Source: Bin87 sp965261925
GTDB taxonomy: Bacteria > Chloroflexota > Dehalococcoidia > Lucifugimonadales > UBA3495
Assembly: GCA_965261925.1 (NCBI GenBank)
Contig: OZ253486.1
Location: 2,232,001 to 2,296,000 of the forward strand
Length of the DNA: 64,000 nt
Reading direction: 5' to 3'
In this document: positions 22,169 to 31,632 of the stretch, one piece after another
How the letters are laid out: each line of letters opens with the position of its first letter
How positions within the stretch are numbered: the stretch's first letter is position 1
Program-made: the position numbers and the translations under genes
Notes under the pieces: generated by a model
Databases searched by the model: none
What the model saw: the letters and a program-made list of their open reading frames with translations, nothing else
What the model was told of the DNA's origin: nothing

Positions 22169-23272
22169 TCAGTAGTCGGGATTAAGGTCGGCCAACTGCG
22201 GGAGCACCTCGGTTGCCAGCATCTGAAGCGAACGCAGCCCTTTCGCCCGTTGCGCGCCCCAGTCGTGGCAAAGCATCAGCAGATTGCCGAACCCTCCCGT
22301 GTGGTCGTGCAGTTCGCGTATTTGCCTCGCGCATTCGTCCGGGTCACCCACGATCCAGAAGTTCTCCAGCATGTATTGGGCGGTGAGCGCCGAGTTGGGA
22401 AGATCTGGGCTGGTTTTGATGCCGTCCAAACCGCGCTGCCCGTGTCCCAGCAACGGCACGAAATACTGGTCGAATGTCCGGGCTGGCGGGCCGTTCATTA
22501 CGTCGGCCACCGCCTGCTCGGTGGTCTCTCCAACGTAGACCTCCCGGGCAATCCGCCATTGGCTCCGCGATACCTCCCGTCCCGCGGCCTTCGCTCCCTT
22601 GGAATAGGAAATCCAGTGGTTGGGGAGATGCGAAGCGTGCAGAAACAGCGTGCTCATCGGCCACCAACCCATTTCGCCGGCGACTTCCAGTGTCGGTGAT
22701 GACGGGCTGCTCCCCGCCACCGCGATTGGCGGGTGCGGCTTTTGGTACGGCCGCATGTGGTAGGCCAACCCCATCTCCGGTCGGGCTTCCGGCAGTCGGA
22801 CGGTGTAATACTCCCCGTCGTGGCAAAAATCAGCTGGGTTGTCTGTCGTCCACATCTTGAGGATGACGTTGGCCGCTTCCCGCATCCGGTCCCGCTGCTG
22901 GCCGGACTGCCGATCCATTCCGAACATCTCGGAGTCCGTTGGAACTCCGCCCGACCCGATGCCGAAAAAGAAACGGCCGCGCGCCAGGTGATCGAGCATC
23001 GCCATGCGGTGGGCGATCATGATCGGGTCGTGAAACGCCAGGAGGGACACGCCGGTGCCCATCACCAGGTTTTTCGTCACTCCCAAAGCCCGGGCGATGA
23101 ATAGGTCTGGAGCCGGCATGTTCTCCCACTCAGTGGTGAAGTGCTCGCCGATCCATGCCTCCGAATACCCGAGTTCGTCGGCGTACGCCATCAACTCCAA
23201 GTCTTCATCGTAGGTATCCGCGTGCAGGCGACCCGGCGGGTGCAGCGGCATGTTGAACAGCCCAAGTTGCAT
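22169..23272 (-). CDS. LLM class flavin-dependent oxidoreductase
   Basis: A 367-residue bacterial luciferase-like monooxygenase with a TIM-barrel fold, probably FMNH2-dependent; the substrate is unknown. Typical elements: YADELGYSEAWIGEHFTTEW (residues about 29-48), GTGVSLLAFHDPIMIAHRMA, GRFFFGIGSGGVPTDSEMFG (phosphate-binding loop) and PYQKPHPPIAVAGSSPSSPT. The ATG at 23272 is chosen; a frame extension to 23311 runs into the upstream gene. Upstream, 13 nt away, is a second LLM gene, so the two are probably one transcript. Such expansions are characteristic of SAR202-type Chloroflexota, where roles in recalcitrant organic matter oxidation have been proposed. Confidence 0.87.
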   Translation of the reverse strand: MQLGLFNMPLHPPGRLHADTYDEDLELMAYADELGYSEAWIGEHFTTEWENMPAPDLFIARALGVTKNLVMGTGVSLLAFHDPIMIAHRMAMLDHLARGRFFFGIGSGGVPTDSEMFGMDRQSGQQRDRMREAANVILKMWTTDNPADFCHDGEYYTVRLPEARPEMGLAYHMRPYQKPHPPIAVAGSSPSSPTLEVAGEMGWWPMSTLFLHASHLPNHWISYSKGAKAAGREVSRSQWRIAREVYVGETTEQAVADVMNGPPARTFDQYFVPLLGHGQRGLDGIKTSPDLPNSALTAQYMLENFWIVGDPDECARQIRELHDHTGGFGNLLMLCHDWGAQRAKGLRSLQMLATEVLPQLADLNPDY

Positions 23273-23285
23273 GCTGTGTACTCCG

Positions 23286-24236
23286 CTACAGTGATTGCGC
23301 GACCTTGCCAAGCAGACTGATGGTCTGTTCCATGTCCGCCGCCGGATCGTCGCCGGCCGTGACCGGTGTCACCAGCAGTTCGGATATGCCCATATCCAGC
23401 ATCGCCACCATGCGCTCGCCGACGGTGTCGGCGTCCCCGGTGAGCACAGTGGCCTCGATCATGCCGTCGCTCCAAGTCTCTTCCGCTGCCTCCGGGTAGC
23501 CCGCTGCCGCCCACATGCGTTGGTAGTAGGGCAGTCTCGGATAGTTGGACAGCTGTTGCTGGACCGCGGCCCGGGTTGCGTCGGCGTTGTCGCTGATGCA
23601 CACGGGTACGTGCGCGATCAGCGGGGGAGTTTCTCGGCTGGCTTGGTCGGAACCCCGACGCATCGCCGGAAGCGCCGTGTCCCGGAGGTAAACCGCTGGG
23701 CTGACCCAGCTGATGGCCCCGTCGGCGATCTCGCCGCACAACTCGTAGGAGCCTTCCTGCAGCGCAGACGCCATCACCGGCACGTCCACTGGCCGCGGGA
23801 TGCTGGCGTGGGCCGTGTATTCCTTGCCATCGAAGTCCACCGAACCCTGGTGCAAAAGGGCGCGTAGGATCAGCAAGTATTCGCGCAGATTGGTCAGCGG
23901 CCGGCGCAGGTTGAAGCCGAACATCGAGCGCATGGTCGGCCGGTGGCTCGGGCCCACTCCCAGGCGCAGCCTTCCGGGCGCCAACTGGTCCAGAACCTGC
24001 ACCTGCTGGGCTGCCACGATTGGATGGCGTGGATAGGTCGGGACAATGGACGTCCCGAATACGATCTTGTCCGTCTGCACCGCGGCCGCCGCGAACAGGG
24101 TCAGGGCGTCAAGACCGGTGCCGCCTGTGGTGAGCCACGCGGCGTGCGCGCCGGCTGCTTCGGCGCGGCGCATGAGATCCAGCGACCCTTCGGCGTTCGG
24201 GGCCCCTGCGTGGATGCCGATCCTTTTGGTGGGCAT
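23286..24236 (-). CDS. LLM class oxidoreductase, F420/FMN-type
   Basis: A 316-residue luciferase-like protein close to the F420-dependent group in overall layout: MPTKRIGIHAGAPNAEGSLD, AWLTTGGTGLDALTLFAAAA, FGTSIVPTYPRHPIVAAQQV, LAPGRLRLGVGPSHRPTMRS and a C-terminal GISELLVTPVTAGDDP. Whether the cofactor is F420 or FMN cannot be told from the sequence alone; the PPOX-type protein at 54819-55244 supports F420 in this organism. It starts at an ATG and overlaps no gene. It is first in the pair with the LLM gene at 22169. Confidence 0.83.
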   Translation of the reverse strand: MPTKRIGIHAGAPNAEGSLDLMRRAEAAGAHAAWLTTGGTGLDALTLFAAAAVQTDKIVFGTSIVPTYPRHPIVAAQQVQVLDQLAPGRLRLGVGPSHRPTMRSMFGFNLRRPLTNLREYLLILRALLHQGSVDFDGKEYTAHASIPRPVDVPVMASALQEGSYELCGEIADGAISWVSPAVYLRDTALPAMRRGSDQASRETPPLIAHVPVCISDNADATRAAVQQQLSNYPRLPYYQRMWAAAGYPEAAEETWSDGMIEATVLTGDADTVGERMVAMLDMGISELLVTPVTAGDDPAADMEQTISLLGKVAQSL

Positions 24237-24300
24237 GGCAACACCTCATTCCGGGGATTTTCGAGTTTCGCCCTATCCTAACACCGGCCATGGAATTTGT

Positions 24301-24328
24301 AGAGGACGGGGTTGCGTCCCCGTCCTCT
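24301..24328 (-). terminator. 11-bp perfect hairpin after the CoA-transferase genes
   Basis: agaggacgggg (24301-24311) pairs with ccccgtcctct (24318-24328), loop ttgcgt. It lies 30 nt past the stop of the gene at 24358 on the minus strand. No T-run follows, so it could also be a dispersed palindromic repeat. Confidence 0.5.
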
Positions 24329-24357
24329 GCCAAGCCGATGGGAGTGATGCCCGTCTA

Positions 24358-25656
24358 TCAACCGACTCCGGGCGCGTAGTCCGTTCCGATGTGCCCCGCT
24401 GCTTCAAACTCCGCGTACTCTGCCTCGGAATAACCCAGCAGTTCCCGGTAGACGTACTCGTTGTCCTGCCCGAACATCACCGGACCCCGACGGATGCCCA
24501 GCGGCGTTTCTGACATTCGGTACAACGGGCCGGGATATAGGTGGGTCCCGCAGTCCTCCTGGGACGCTTCATGAAAGAACTCACGCGACTGGATGTGCGG
24601 ATCGTCGAACGCATCGGCTTGAGTCATCACCGCCCCTGCCGAAATGCCGTGCTCCTGCAGCTTGCGCATCGCTTCCTCAGGGGTCTGGCCCCGTGTCCAT
24701 TCCGCGATCACCGGATCAATCACGTCTTGGTGCCTATTGCGATCCTCATGGTCTGCCAACTCCGGGTCATCCCTCATTTGCGCCGCGCCGATTATGTCGC
24801 AAAGAGTTCGCCATTGGTCGTTGTCGTAAATTGTGATCGCGATCCATCGGTTCTCGCCCGCGCAGGGGTAGCAGTTCTGCAACGCTCGGGGATGCCGATT
24901 TCCCAAAGTCCCGTGGATGCGCCCGTTCATGGCGTAGTCCAAGTAATACTCCCCCAGGAACGAGAAGACATTCTCGGCCTGACCCAATTCCACCAGCTGC
25001 CCTTCGCCCGTTCGCTTCCGGTGCCGTAGCGCGGCCAACACGGCAAACGCGCCCTGCGCTCCGGCGGCCGCGTCGGACATCAGGACGGTGGTGTTGTAGG
25101 ACGGATCCGTGTCCTCGTATCCGCGCAGCATGGTGTGCCCGACGACACCCTCTATGTGTACGCCGTGCGCCCGGTAGTCCCGATAGGGTCCGTCGCTTCC
25201 ATAGGCCGGCATCCTCATCATGATGATGTCGTCCTTCACCGTCCGCAGCGACTCGTACGAGATGCCGAGCTTTTCCATCGTCTCCGTCGGGTTGTTTTCT
25301 ATCAGCACGTCACTGATCGCGACCAGCCGGTCGAAGATCTCGCGGCCGCCTGGATCCAGCAGGTTTACGGTCATGCTGCGTTTGTTGCGGGCGTGGGAGT
25401 TGAACATCGGCGAGCGATTGAAAGGTCGGTCCCCGGGTACTCGCCCCGGCGTCCCGCCGGAGTAAAGCGGCAGGTTGTCGATCACCGACTGCGAGAGGTG
25501 GGGCGCTGCCCCGCGGGTTAAGGGCACGAAGGTCTTGGTGGACTCGACGCGGACCACTTCGGCCCCAAGGTCCGCCAGGAACGAACCGCAATACGGACCC
25601 GCCCAAACCACCGTGATCTCCAGGACGCGCAAACCTTCCAGCGGCAGGCGAGGCAC
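24358..25656 (-). CDS. CaiB/BaiF family III CoA-transferase, catalytic Asp present
   Basis: A 432-residue family III CoA-transferase, predicted to move CoA between carboxylic acids in the cytoplasm; the substrate is unknown. The N-terminal VLEITVVWAGPYCGSFLADL and GAEVVRVESTKT are family hallmarks, as is NKRSMTVNLLDPGGREIFDR. The catalytic Asp of the family (Asp169 in formyl-CoA transferase) is most likely D195 in VLMSDAAAGAQG. The C-terminal half includes ENRWIAITIYDNDQWRTLCD. It begins 1 nt after the stop of the upstream homologue at 25658, so the two are cotranscribed and may form a heteromer. Confidence 0.88.
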   Translation of the reverse strand: MPRLPLEGLRVLEITVVWAGPYCGSFLADLGAEVVRVESTKTFVPLTRGAAPHLSQSVIDNLPLYSGGTPGRVPGDRPFNRSPMFNSHARNKRSMTVNLLDPGGREIFDRLVAISDVLIENNPTETMEKLGISYESLRTVKDDIIMMRMPAYGSDGPYRDYRAHGVHIEGVVGHTMLRGYEDTDPSYNTTVLMSDAAAGAQGAFAVLAALRHRKRTGEGQLVELGQAENVFSFLGEYYLDYAMNGRIHGTLGNRHPRALQNCYPCAGENRWIAITIYDNDQWRTLCDIIGAAQMRDDPELADHEDRNRHQDVIDPVIAEWTRGQTPEEAMRKLQEHGISAGAVMTQADAFDDPHIQSREFFHEASQEDCGTHLYPGPLYRMSETPLGIRRGPVMFGQDNEYVYRELLGYSEAEYAEFEAAGHIGTDYAPGVG

Positions 25657-25657
25657 C

Positions 25658-26926
25658 TTACTGCTCCCTCGCGTTGACCAGTATCACCCCAGCGGCGTTG
25701 AGTCCACCGATGTCCGCATCCGTATACCCGATCTCGCCCAGCACCTCCGCCGTGTGCTCGCCCAGCAGCGGAGCTGTCCGCCGCAACCGCCAGGGCGAAC
25801 CAGTCATTATGAAGGGACGGCCCGGATATCGCATCCGGCCTGCGGCCGGGTGGTCTCCTTCCGCGAATACTCCCCTGGCATTGAACGACGGGTCCACGTC
25901 CAGGTCGGCCATTGTGTTGATCGGCCCGGATAGCACTCGGCTCTCTTGGGCGGCTTGCCAGGCTTCGGCTCTGGTCTGTTCCAGTATCCACGGAAGGAAA
26001 TGCCTCGCCTCGAACTCATCCTGCATTTCCGAGTTACCCTGCGAGGACGGGTCCTTCCACCGCTCGGTCTCCAATTCAGGCGGATTGCCCAGCATGGCGA
26101 CGGCTCGCGGAAAGTACATCCGGCTGCCATTGATCTGGAGATAACCGTCCGAACATGGATACACCGCGTTCGGATACCCGCCGGATCCGCCCGATGCGGG
26201 TCGGTGGCTCAACTCGCCCGTGTATTGATACGCCAGCAGCGCGCTCTGTCTACGGTCAACCGACCCGAGCTGCGTTTCCAGAATGGAAACGTCGATGTGC
26301 TGCCCCGTTGCACCGTCCTCGTCGTCATCCACGTAGAAGGAGCCGGCCAGGATCGCTCCCATGGTCGCGACCGCTGCCACCGCACCCGCCTGGTACAGGC
26401 CAACGTTTCCGCCCAGTTTCAGGGGCTCCCGGTCGGCCAGGCCGGTGGAATGCATTTCGCCGCCCATCCCGTAGAAAACGATCTCGGAGCCCCGATAGTC
26501 CCGATAGGGCCCGGTCTGGCCGAAGTTCGAAATGCTGGTGTAGACGATTGCCGGATTGATGCGGCTCAGGCGTTCGTAACCAACCCCCAGCCGGTCGGCC
26601 ACGCCGGGCCGAAAGCTCTCCACCACCACGTCAGCCCACGAAGCCAGCCGCTCCACAATTCCCACGGCTCCGCTTTGCGTCAGGTCCACGACGATGCCGC
26701 GCTTGTTCGTGTTGAGGTGCAGGAACTGCGCGCTCTTTTCCTGATGCGGTTCGTCGCCCGGATATGGCCCCATGCGTCGCGACCCGTCGCCGTCCGGCGG
26801 GCGTTCTACCTTGATCACGTCGGCGCCGTAATCTGCCAACAACTTGGTGCAATATGGCCCGGCCACATAGTGCGTGAAGTCCAGGACTTTGAGGCCGGTC
26901 AGGGCACCTTCAGGCATACTCAACAT
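25658..26926 (-). CDS. CaiB/BaiF family III CoA-transferase, catalytic Asp apparently absent
   Basis: A 422-residue homologue of the gene just downstream. VLDFTHYVAGPYCTKLLADY, GADVIKVERPPDGDGSR and NTNKRGIVVDLTQSGAVGIV define the family, with SDGYLQINGSRMYFPRAVAM later. Where the active-site Asp should stand (LGD-x3-G region) the sequence reads GGNVGLYQAGAVA (about 172-184), with Leu or Tyr instead. The subunit may therefore be structural or have lost activity. It is first in a two-gene operon and starts at an ATG at 26926. The alignment at this loop is by eye. Confidence 0.85.
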   Translation of the reverse strand: MLSMPEGALTGLKVLDFTHYVAGPYCTKLLADYGADVIKVERPPDGDGSRRMGPYPGDEPHQEKSAQFLHLNTNKRGIVVDLTQSGAVGIVERLASWADVVVESFRPGVADRLGVGYERLSRINPAIVYTSISNFGQTGPYRDYRGSEIVFYGMGGEMHSTGLADREPLKLGGNVGLYQAGAVAAVATMGAILAGSFYVDDDEDGATGQHIDVSILETQLGSVDRRQSALLAYQYTGELSHRPASGGSGGYPNAVYPCSDGYLQINGSRMYFPRAVAMLGNPPELETERWKDPSSQGNSEMQDEFEARHFLPWILEQTRAEAWQAAQESRVLSGPINTMADLDVDPSFNARGVFAEGDHPAAGRMRYPGRPFIMTGSPWRLRRTAPLLGEHTAEVLGEIGYTDADIGGLNAAGVILVNAREQ

Positions 26927-27124
26927 CTGCGTGTCCGTCGCGCCGGATGCGCTACCATTGCATAATTCGCTGTACCGGTCAACTTGGCAAGTAGCCCCCT
27001 TCTGTCCGCCTTGTGTAGACTCTAACTGCCAATTTGGTTACGCGTGCGGGGTAGGCGCTTCGCAACTGGCCATCTCGGCCGATAACGTCTTTTGACTCTT
27101 TGATGCCCGTGAGCAAGGAAACAA

Positions 27125-27598
27125 ATGCAGACTTTTGAACTCGGGAAAATCCTCACGTGCACGCCGGATGAAGCCTGGCGCTCGGTGATCGATTTTCCTT
27201 CGCGCACCATTCACGGGTCGGCTTATCGCCGCTCCGATTTGCCCGATGGGCCGGAACCAAAACCAGGGAACCGCATTGAACTGCAAATTGGGCGGGACAA
27301 ATTCACCAGCTTGGTAATTGTCGTCCAACAACCTGAGATGCTCAGTCACCGCACCGTCGGCCCCGGCTTTTCGGTCGAGTTTTCCTACCGGGTTCGCCTC
27401 TGCTCCGATGCGGATTCCGGATATACCTCTGATGATGACGGCAACGCTCACCTAACTGTCGAGGCCGAATATGGTGGCTGGCTGGGATCGTTAATTGCCC
27501 GATTACGGCCCGGGGCGTGCCGCCGTTACGTGTCGGGAGAGTTGGCCGCGATCGTTTCTGCGTCGAAATCCGTGTCGGCGGAACCCGTCACCGACTGA
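27125..27598 (+). CDS. SRPBCC-like (START/polyketide cyclase fold) protein
   Basis: A 157-residue protein. The N-terminal ELGKILTCTPDEAWRSVIDF pattern (beta strand, then P-x-E-x-x-W helix), the central EPKPGNRIELQIG and the late GGWLGSLIARLRPGACRRYV helix are consistent with the SRPBCC hydrophobic-pocket fold. The function is unknown; members bind lipids or polyketides. It is 35 bp upstream of the oligopeptidase gene and on the same strand. It starts at an ATG (27125) after AAGGAAACAA. The fold call is moderately confident. Confidence 0.6.
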   Translation: MQTFELGKILTCTPDEAWRSVIDFPSRTIHGSAYRRSDLPDGPEPKPGNRIELQIGRDKFTSLVIVVQQPEMLSHRTVGPGFSVEFSYRVRLCSDADSGYTSDDDGNAHLTVEAEYGGWLGSLIARLRPGACRRYVSGELAAIVSASKSVSAEPVTD

Positions 27599-27633
27599 CC
27601 CCAGTTCGTCTACGACCCTAACGGAGCCATGAA

Positions 27634-29709
27634 ATGACCGCTGCCAGCGAGTTCCCCATCCCTCCCTCCGCCCCCCGGCGCGCCCACACCGATACGGTGC
27701 ATGGTGACGCCCGCGTCGACCCATGGCACTGGCTCCGGGATCAGGACGACCCCGAGACGATGCAATACCTGCGTGCCGAGAACGAATACACGGAGGCGTT
27801 CCTCGCCCCTTTGGCATCCTTGCAGGAATCGATCTACGATGAAATCCGCGGACGCATCAAGGAGGACGATAACTCCGTTCCCGAGAAGGAAGGCGACTTT
27901 TATTACTATGTCCGCTATGAGGAGGGTGGCCAGTACCCCATCTACTGTCGCCGCGCAGGAAGCGACGAAGGTCCTGAAGAAGTCCTCCTGGACGTGAACC
28001 TGCTGGCCGAGGGCCGCGACTACACCCAAGTGTCGAGTTTCGAAAACAGCCCCGACCATCTGCTGGTCGCCTACGGCGTGGATTTCGACGGTTCGGAACA
28101 GTTCACCATACGGGTGCTTGACCTGGAATCGGGGGAAACCCTCGGCGACGAGATACCCAACACCTATTATGGATTGGAGTGGGCCAACGACAATCGGACC
28201 TTCTATTACTCGGTCCTGGACGAGCACCATCGCCCGGTTTACATCTATCGTCACACCCTCGGCGCCGACCCGTCCGCCGATGAATTGGTCTACCACGAGG
28301 AGGACTCGCGATTTTTCGCCGGCGTCGGCAAGTCCAACAGCGGGCGGTTCATCTACGTGGCCGCCGGTGGGAACAATATGTCCGAATGGCGGTTCCTGGA
28401 TGCCGACGACCCCGCTTCAATACCGGTGCTGATAGAACCGCGCGCCACCGATTTTGAGTACGATGTGGAGGACCACGGCGAACGGTTTATCATCCGGCAC
28501 AATGGCAAGGGCGCCAGGGATTTCATGCTGGCCACCGCTCCTATCGACAATCCCGGATGGGATAACTGGTCCGATTTCATGCCCCACGAACCCGGTCGTC
28601 CCATTCGGGGTATCCAGGCCTACCTCGACCACCTGGTCGTCGCCTGCCGACAACACGGCCTGCCCCAGGTCATGGTGCATCGCCTTTCTGACGGCGATAC
28701 GCACTACATCGCCGGCGTTGATGAGGACGACTTCGCCATGTCGCCTCGCGGTGGCCGGGAGTTTGACACCAGTACCCTGCGTTTTGCCTACACGTCCCTC
28801 AAGACCCCGGCCGCCGTGTACGACTACAACATGGCCAGCCGCGAGCGGGTCCTGCGCAAACAGCAGGAAATACCCTCCGGATACGACGGCGGCCAGTACG
28901 AGACCCGCCGGGTTTGGGCTACGGCCAGGGACGGCACGGCGGTTCCGATCAGCCTGCTGATGCGCCGGGACGTCCCGGTTGATGGCAGCGCTCCCCTGTA
29001 TCTCTACGGCTATGGTAGCTACGGCTTGAACATGGACGCCAACTTCAGCATTTCCGCGTTGAGCCTCGTCGACCGTGGCTTCATCTTTGCCATCGCCCAC
29101 ATCCGGGGCGGCATGGAAATGGGCTGGGACTGGTACGAAAACGGCAAGCTCCTGAACAAGCGCAATACGTTCAACGATTTCATTGATTGCGCCGAGTACC
29201 TGGTCTCCGAGGGCTACACCGCTCGCGGACGCATTGCCGCCGCCGGTGGCAGCGCCGGCGGTATGCTGATGGGCGCTGTAATTAACGAACGTCCCGACAT
29301 CTTCGGCTGCGTGGCGGCGCATGTCCCCTTCGTCGACGTCCTCAACACCATGCTGGACGACACCCTGCCCCTCACCACCATGGAATACAACGAATGGGGC
29401 AATCCCAATGATGAAGAGTACTACCGCTACATGCGCACCTACTCACCCTACGATAACGTGCGCGGGCAGGACTATCCCCCCATGCTGGTCACCGCGGGCA
29501 TCAGCGATCCGCGGGTAACCTACTGGGAGCCGGCCAAGTGGGTCGCCAAGTTGCGCACCATGCGCACCGACGGCCAGCCGCTCCTCCTCAAGACCCACAT
29601 GGATTCGGGTCATGCCGGCGCTTCTGGCCGTTTCGAACGCATAAAAGAGGTTGCCGAGGAATACGCTTTCATCCTCCACTCCTTCGGAATGGCGGACACT
29701 CCCGCTTGA
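27634..29709 (+). CDS. prolyl oligopeptidase family serine peptidase (oligopeptidase B-like)
   Basis: S9A peptidase of 691 residues, cytoplasmic, cleaving short peptides; the length matches oligopeptidase B. The N-terminal part is a beta-propeller with HGDARVDPWHWLRDQDDPET near the start. The C-terminal alpha/beta hydrolase domain carries the catalytic triad S540 (GGSAGG), D625 (GISDPRVTYWEPAKW) and H660 (DSGHAGASGRFE). YGYGSYGLNMDANFS and AHIRGGMEMGWDWYENGKLL are typical. It has no signal peptide. It starts at an ATG. Confidence 0.92.
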   Translation: MTAASEFPIPPSAPRRAHTDTVHGDARVDPWHWLRDQDDPETMQYLRAENEYTEAFLAPLASLQESIYDEIRGRIKEDDNSVPEKEGDFYYYVRYEEGGQYPIYCRRAGSDEGPEEVLLDVNLLAEGRDYTQVSSFENSPDHLLVAYGVDFDGSEQFTIRVLDLESGETLGDEIPNTYYGLEWANDNRTFYYSVLDEHHRPVYIYRHTLGADPSADELVYHEEDSRFFAGVGKSNSGRFIYVAAGGNNMSEWRFLDADDPASIPVLIEPRATDFEYDVEDHGERFIIRHNGKGARDFMLATAPIDNPGWDNWSDFMPHEPGRPIRGIQAYLDHLVVACRQHGLPQVMVHRLSDGDTHYIAGVDEDDFAMSPRGGREFDTSTLRFAYTSLKTPAAVYDYNMASRERVLRKQQEIPSGYDGGQYETRRVWATARDGTAVPISLLMRRDVPVDGSAPLYLYGYGSYGLNMDANFSISALSLVDRGFIFAIAHIRGGMEMGWDWYENGKLLNKRNTFNDFIDCAEYLVSEGYTARGRIAAAGGSAGGMLMGAVINERPDIFGCVAAHVPFVDVLNTMLDDTLPLTTMEYNEWGNPNDEEYYRYMRTYSPYDNVRGQDYPPMLVTAGISDPRVTYWEPAKWVAKLRTMRTDGQPLLLKTHMDSGHAGASGRFERIKEVAEEYAFILHSFGMADTPA

Positions 29710-29715
29710 TCTCGC

Positions 29716-30516
29716 CTACAACCCGATGAACCTCCGGGCGTTCTCCCCCAATATCCCGTCCACTTGGTCGGATGTGAGCGGCAGCGACGCCAGGAATTCC
29801 GACTCGCTGCCCATGTCCACCAGCGGATAGTCGGTCCCGAAACAGACCTTGTGCGCCCCGTGCTTGCCGATGATCGCGGTCAGCGTGTCGGCTGTGAGTT
29901 CACGAATCGACGGCGGCCAGGTCGTGTCCACCAACACGTTCTCGTGTCCCATCAGCGCGCGTTCGGCCTCGTCCAGCATGTAGAACCCGCCCAGGTGCAG
30001 GGCGATGACTTTCAGCTTGGGGAACCGTCGGACGATGTTGGCGATCCGTTCCGGCGCGGCGTAGAGCGGCGCGTCCGCCCCCTGGTGTGGCAGCCGACCG
30101 GCATGGATGGACAGCGTCATGTCATCGCCCAACTCTTCGTAGACCGGAAACCACTGGGGATCATCAGGGTAGAACCCGTTGATCACCGGGTGCATCTTGA
30201 TTCCCTTGACACCGTTTTCCCGCAGGTATCGTATCTCGCCGGCTTTGTCCGTCAGGTCCGGGTGCACCGCGCCAAACGGGACCAGTGTTTCGTCTGCGAT
30301 GGAAATGAGCCAATCGTTGGCCCGTCTCACCTGGTCGGCCCGCGCCGCAACCCCCAGCACGATTGACTTGTCCACCCCGGCGACCTCCATGTGTGCTTTG
30401 ATCCCGTCCACCGTGTTCGCGGCTATGGGCTCGAATCCCAGCTCCGACTCCATGTTTTCCGCCACCGCGCCGGCGATCCGGTCCGGCCATACGTGGGTGT
30501 GAACGTCAACGCGCAT
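29716..30516 (-). CDS. amidohydrolase family protein (Amidohydro_2)
   Basis: A 266-residue TIM-barrel metal-dependent hydrolase or decarboxylase. Metal ligands visible: HTH in VDVHTHVWPD (residues 5-8), H in MTLSIHAGRLPHQ and ALHLGGFYM, and D in CFGTDYPLVDM. The motif KGIKMHPVINGFYPDDP is common to the ACMSD-like group. The substrate is unknown. It ends 6 nt from the oligopeptidase stop in a convergent layout, and is divergent from trpD, whose promoter lies upstream of its start. Confidence 0.85.
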   Translation of the reverse strand: MRVDVHTHVWPDRIAGAVAENMESELGFEPIAANTVDGIKAHMEVAGVDKSIVLGVAARADQVRRANDWLISIADETLVPFGAVHPDLTDKAGEIRYLRENGVKGIKMHPVINGFYPDDPQWFPVYEELGDDMTLSIHAGRLPHQGADAPLYAAPERIANIVRRFPKLKVIALHLGGFYMLDEAERALMGHENVLVDTTWPPSIRELTADTLTAIIGKHGAHKVCFGTDYPLVDMGSESEFLASLPLTSDQVDGILGENARRFIGL

Positions 30517-30555
30517 GATTGCCTCCGCAACAAGGGTGAACTCTGAGCATGCTAT

Positions 30556-30561
30556 TATAAT
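30556..30561 (+). promoter_or_regulatory. -10 element upstream of trpD
   Basis: An exact TATAAT at 30556-30561, 34 nt upstream of the trpD ATG, in an AT-rich patch (gctattataattt). No good -35 hexamer is seen 17 nt upstream. No leader peptide or Trp-codon run is visible, so attenuation is not indicated. Confidence 0.5.
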
Positions 30562-30594
30562 TTGGTATCGACTTTCCCCTTTTTGTGGTGCCAG

Positions 30595-31620
30595 ATGATC
30601 CGAGAAGCCATTTTGGCGGCAACGGCCGGCGAATCCTTGTCCATGGACGATGCCGTCACGGTAATGCGCGAAGTGATGGAGGGAGAGGTCACCCCGGCGC
30701 AGTTGGGATCATACCTGACTGCGCTGTCGCTCAAGGGCGAGACTCCCGAGGAAATCGCCGGCTTCGCCACCGTAATGCGTGAAAAATCCCTCCGCGTAAG
30801 GGTGGACGGGACGGCCATCGACACCTGCGGCACCGGTGGCGATCGCAAGGGGACTTTCAATATATCTACGGCCGCCGCCTTCGTGGTCGCCGGCGCCGGC
30901 CTCACCGTCGCCAAGCACGGCAACCGCGCCGCGTCAGGGAATTGCGGCAGCGCCGATGTGCTTGAAGCCCTGGGCGTCCGTATCGAACTGCCTCCGGAAG
31001 CCGTCGAGCGTTGCCTGCGCGAGATCGGCATCGGCTTCATGTTCGCCCCGGCCTACCATCCGGCCATGCGCTACGCAGCGCCGGTGCGTCGGGAAATCGG
31101 CATCCGCACCGTTTTCAACGTCCTGGGCCCCATGACCAACCCCGCCGGCGTGCCCTGTCAGCTTATCGGCGTCGGCTACCCCGAGGTTGCAAACAAAATG
31201 GCCGAAGCCCTCCGGCTTTTCGGCGCTCACCACGCCATCATCGTCCACAGCGACGATGGCATGGATGAACTGTCCCTCGGCAGTGATACCGCCGGCTGGG
31301 AGGTGCTGGACGGAGAAATCCGGCCTTACGTGGTACGCCCCCGGGACCTCGGTCTTCCTCATGCCACCCCTGATGACCTCCGCGGCGGCGACCCGGCAGC
31401 CAACGCCGCAACGATGCGCGAGATTCTCTCCGGCTCCGGTGGACCAATCCGCGACGCCGTCGTGCTGAACAGCGGCGCCGCCCTCGTCGCGGGTGACATG
31501 GCGGACTCCCTCGCCGAAGGAATAGACATGGCGGCCGCCTCCATCGCTGATGGCCGGGCGGCCCAAAAACTGGATGCCATGGTGACTTTGACCCGGGAAC
31601 TGGCTCCGCAGGCGCAGTAG
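30595..31620 (+). CDS. trpD: anthranilate phosphoribosyltransferase
   Basis: Transfers phosphoribose from PRPP to anthranilate, the second step of tryptophan synthesis. It has 341 residues, the usual size. The PRPP/Mg motifs are IDTCGTGGDRKGTFNIST and VAKHGNRAASGNCGSADVLE, and FNVLGPMTNPAG is the family hallmark. The ATG at 30595 (MIREAILAA) is preferred over an upstream in-frame start because it fits the family N-terminus. It is first in a trpDCFB run, 12 nt before trpC. trpE and trpG are not in the window. Confidence 0.95.
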   Translation: MIREAILAATAGESLSMDDAVTVMREVMEGEVTPAQLGSYLTALSLKGETPEEIAGFATVMREKSLRVRVDGTAIDTCGTGGDRKGTFNISTAAAFVVAGAGLTVAKHGNRAASGNCGSADVLEALGVRIELPPEAVERCLREIGIGFMFAPAYHPAMRYAAPVRREIGIRTVFNVLGPMTNPAGVPCQLIGVGYPEVANKMAEALRLFGAHHAIIVHSDDGMDELSLGSDTAGWEVLDGEIRPYVVRPRDLGLPHATPDDLRGGDPAANAATMREILSGSGGPIRDAVVLNSGAALVAGDMADSLAEGIDMAAASIADGRAAQKLDAMVTLTRELAPQAQ

Positions 31621-31632
31621 AGGAGACGACAC

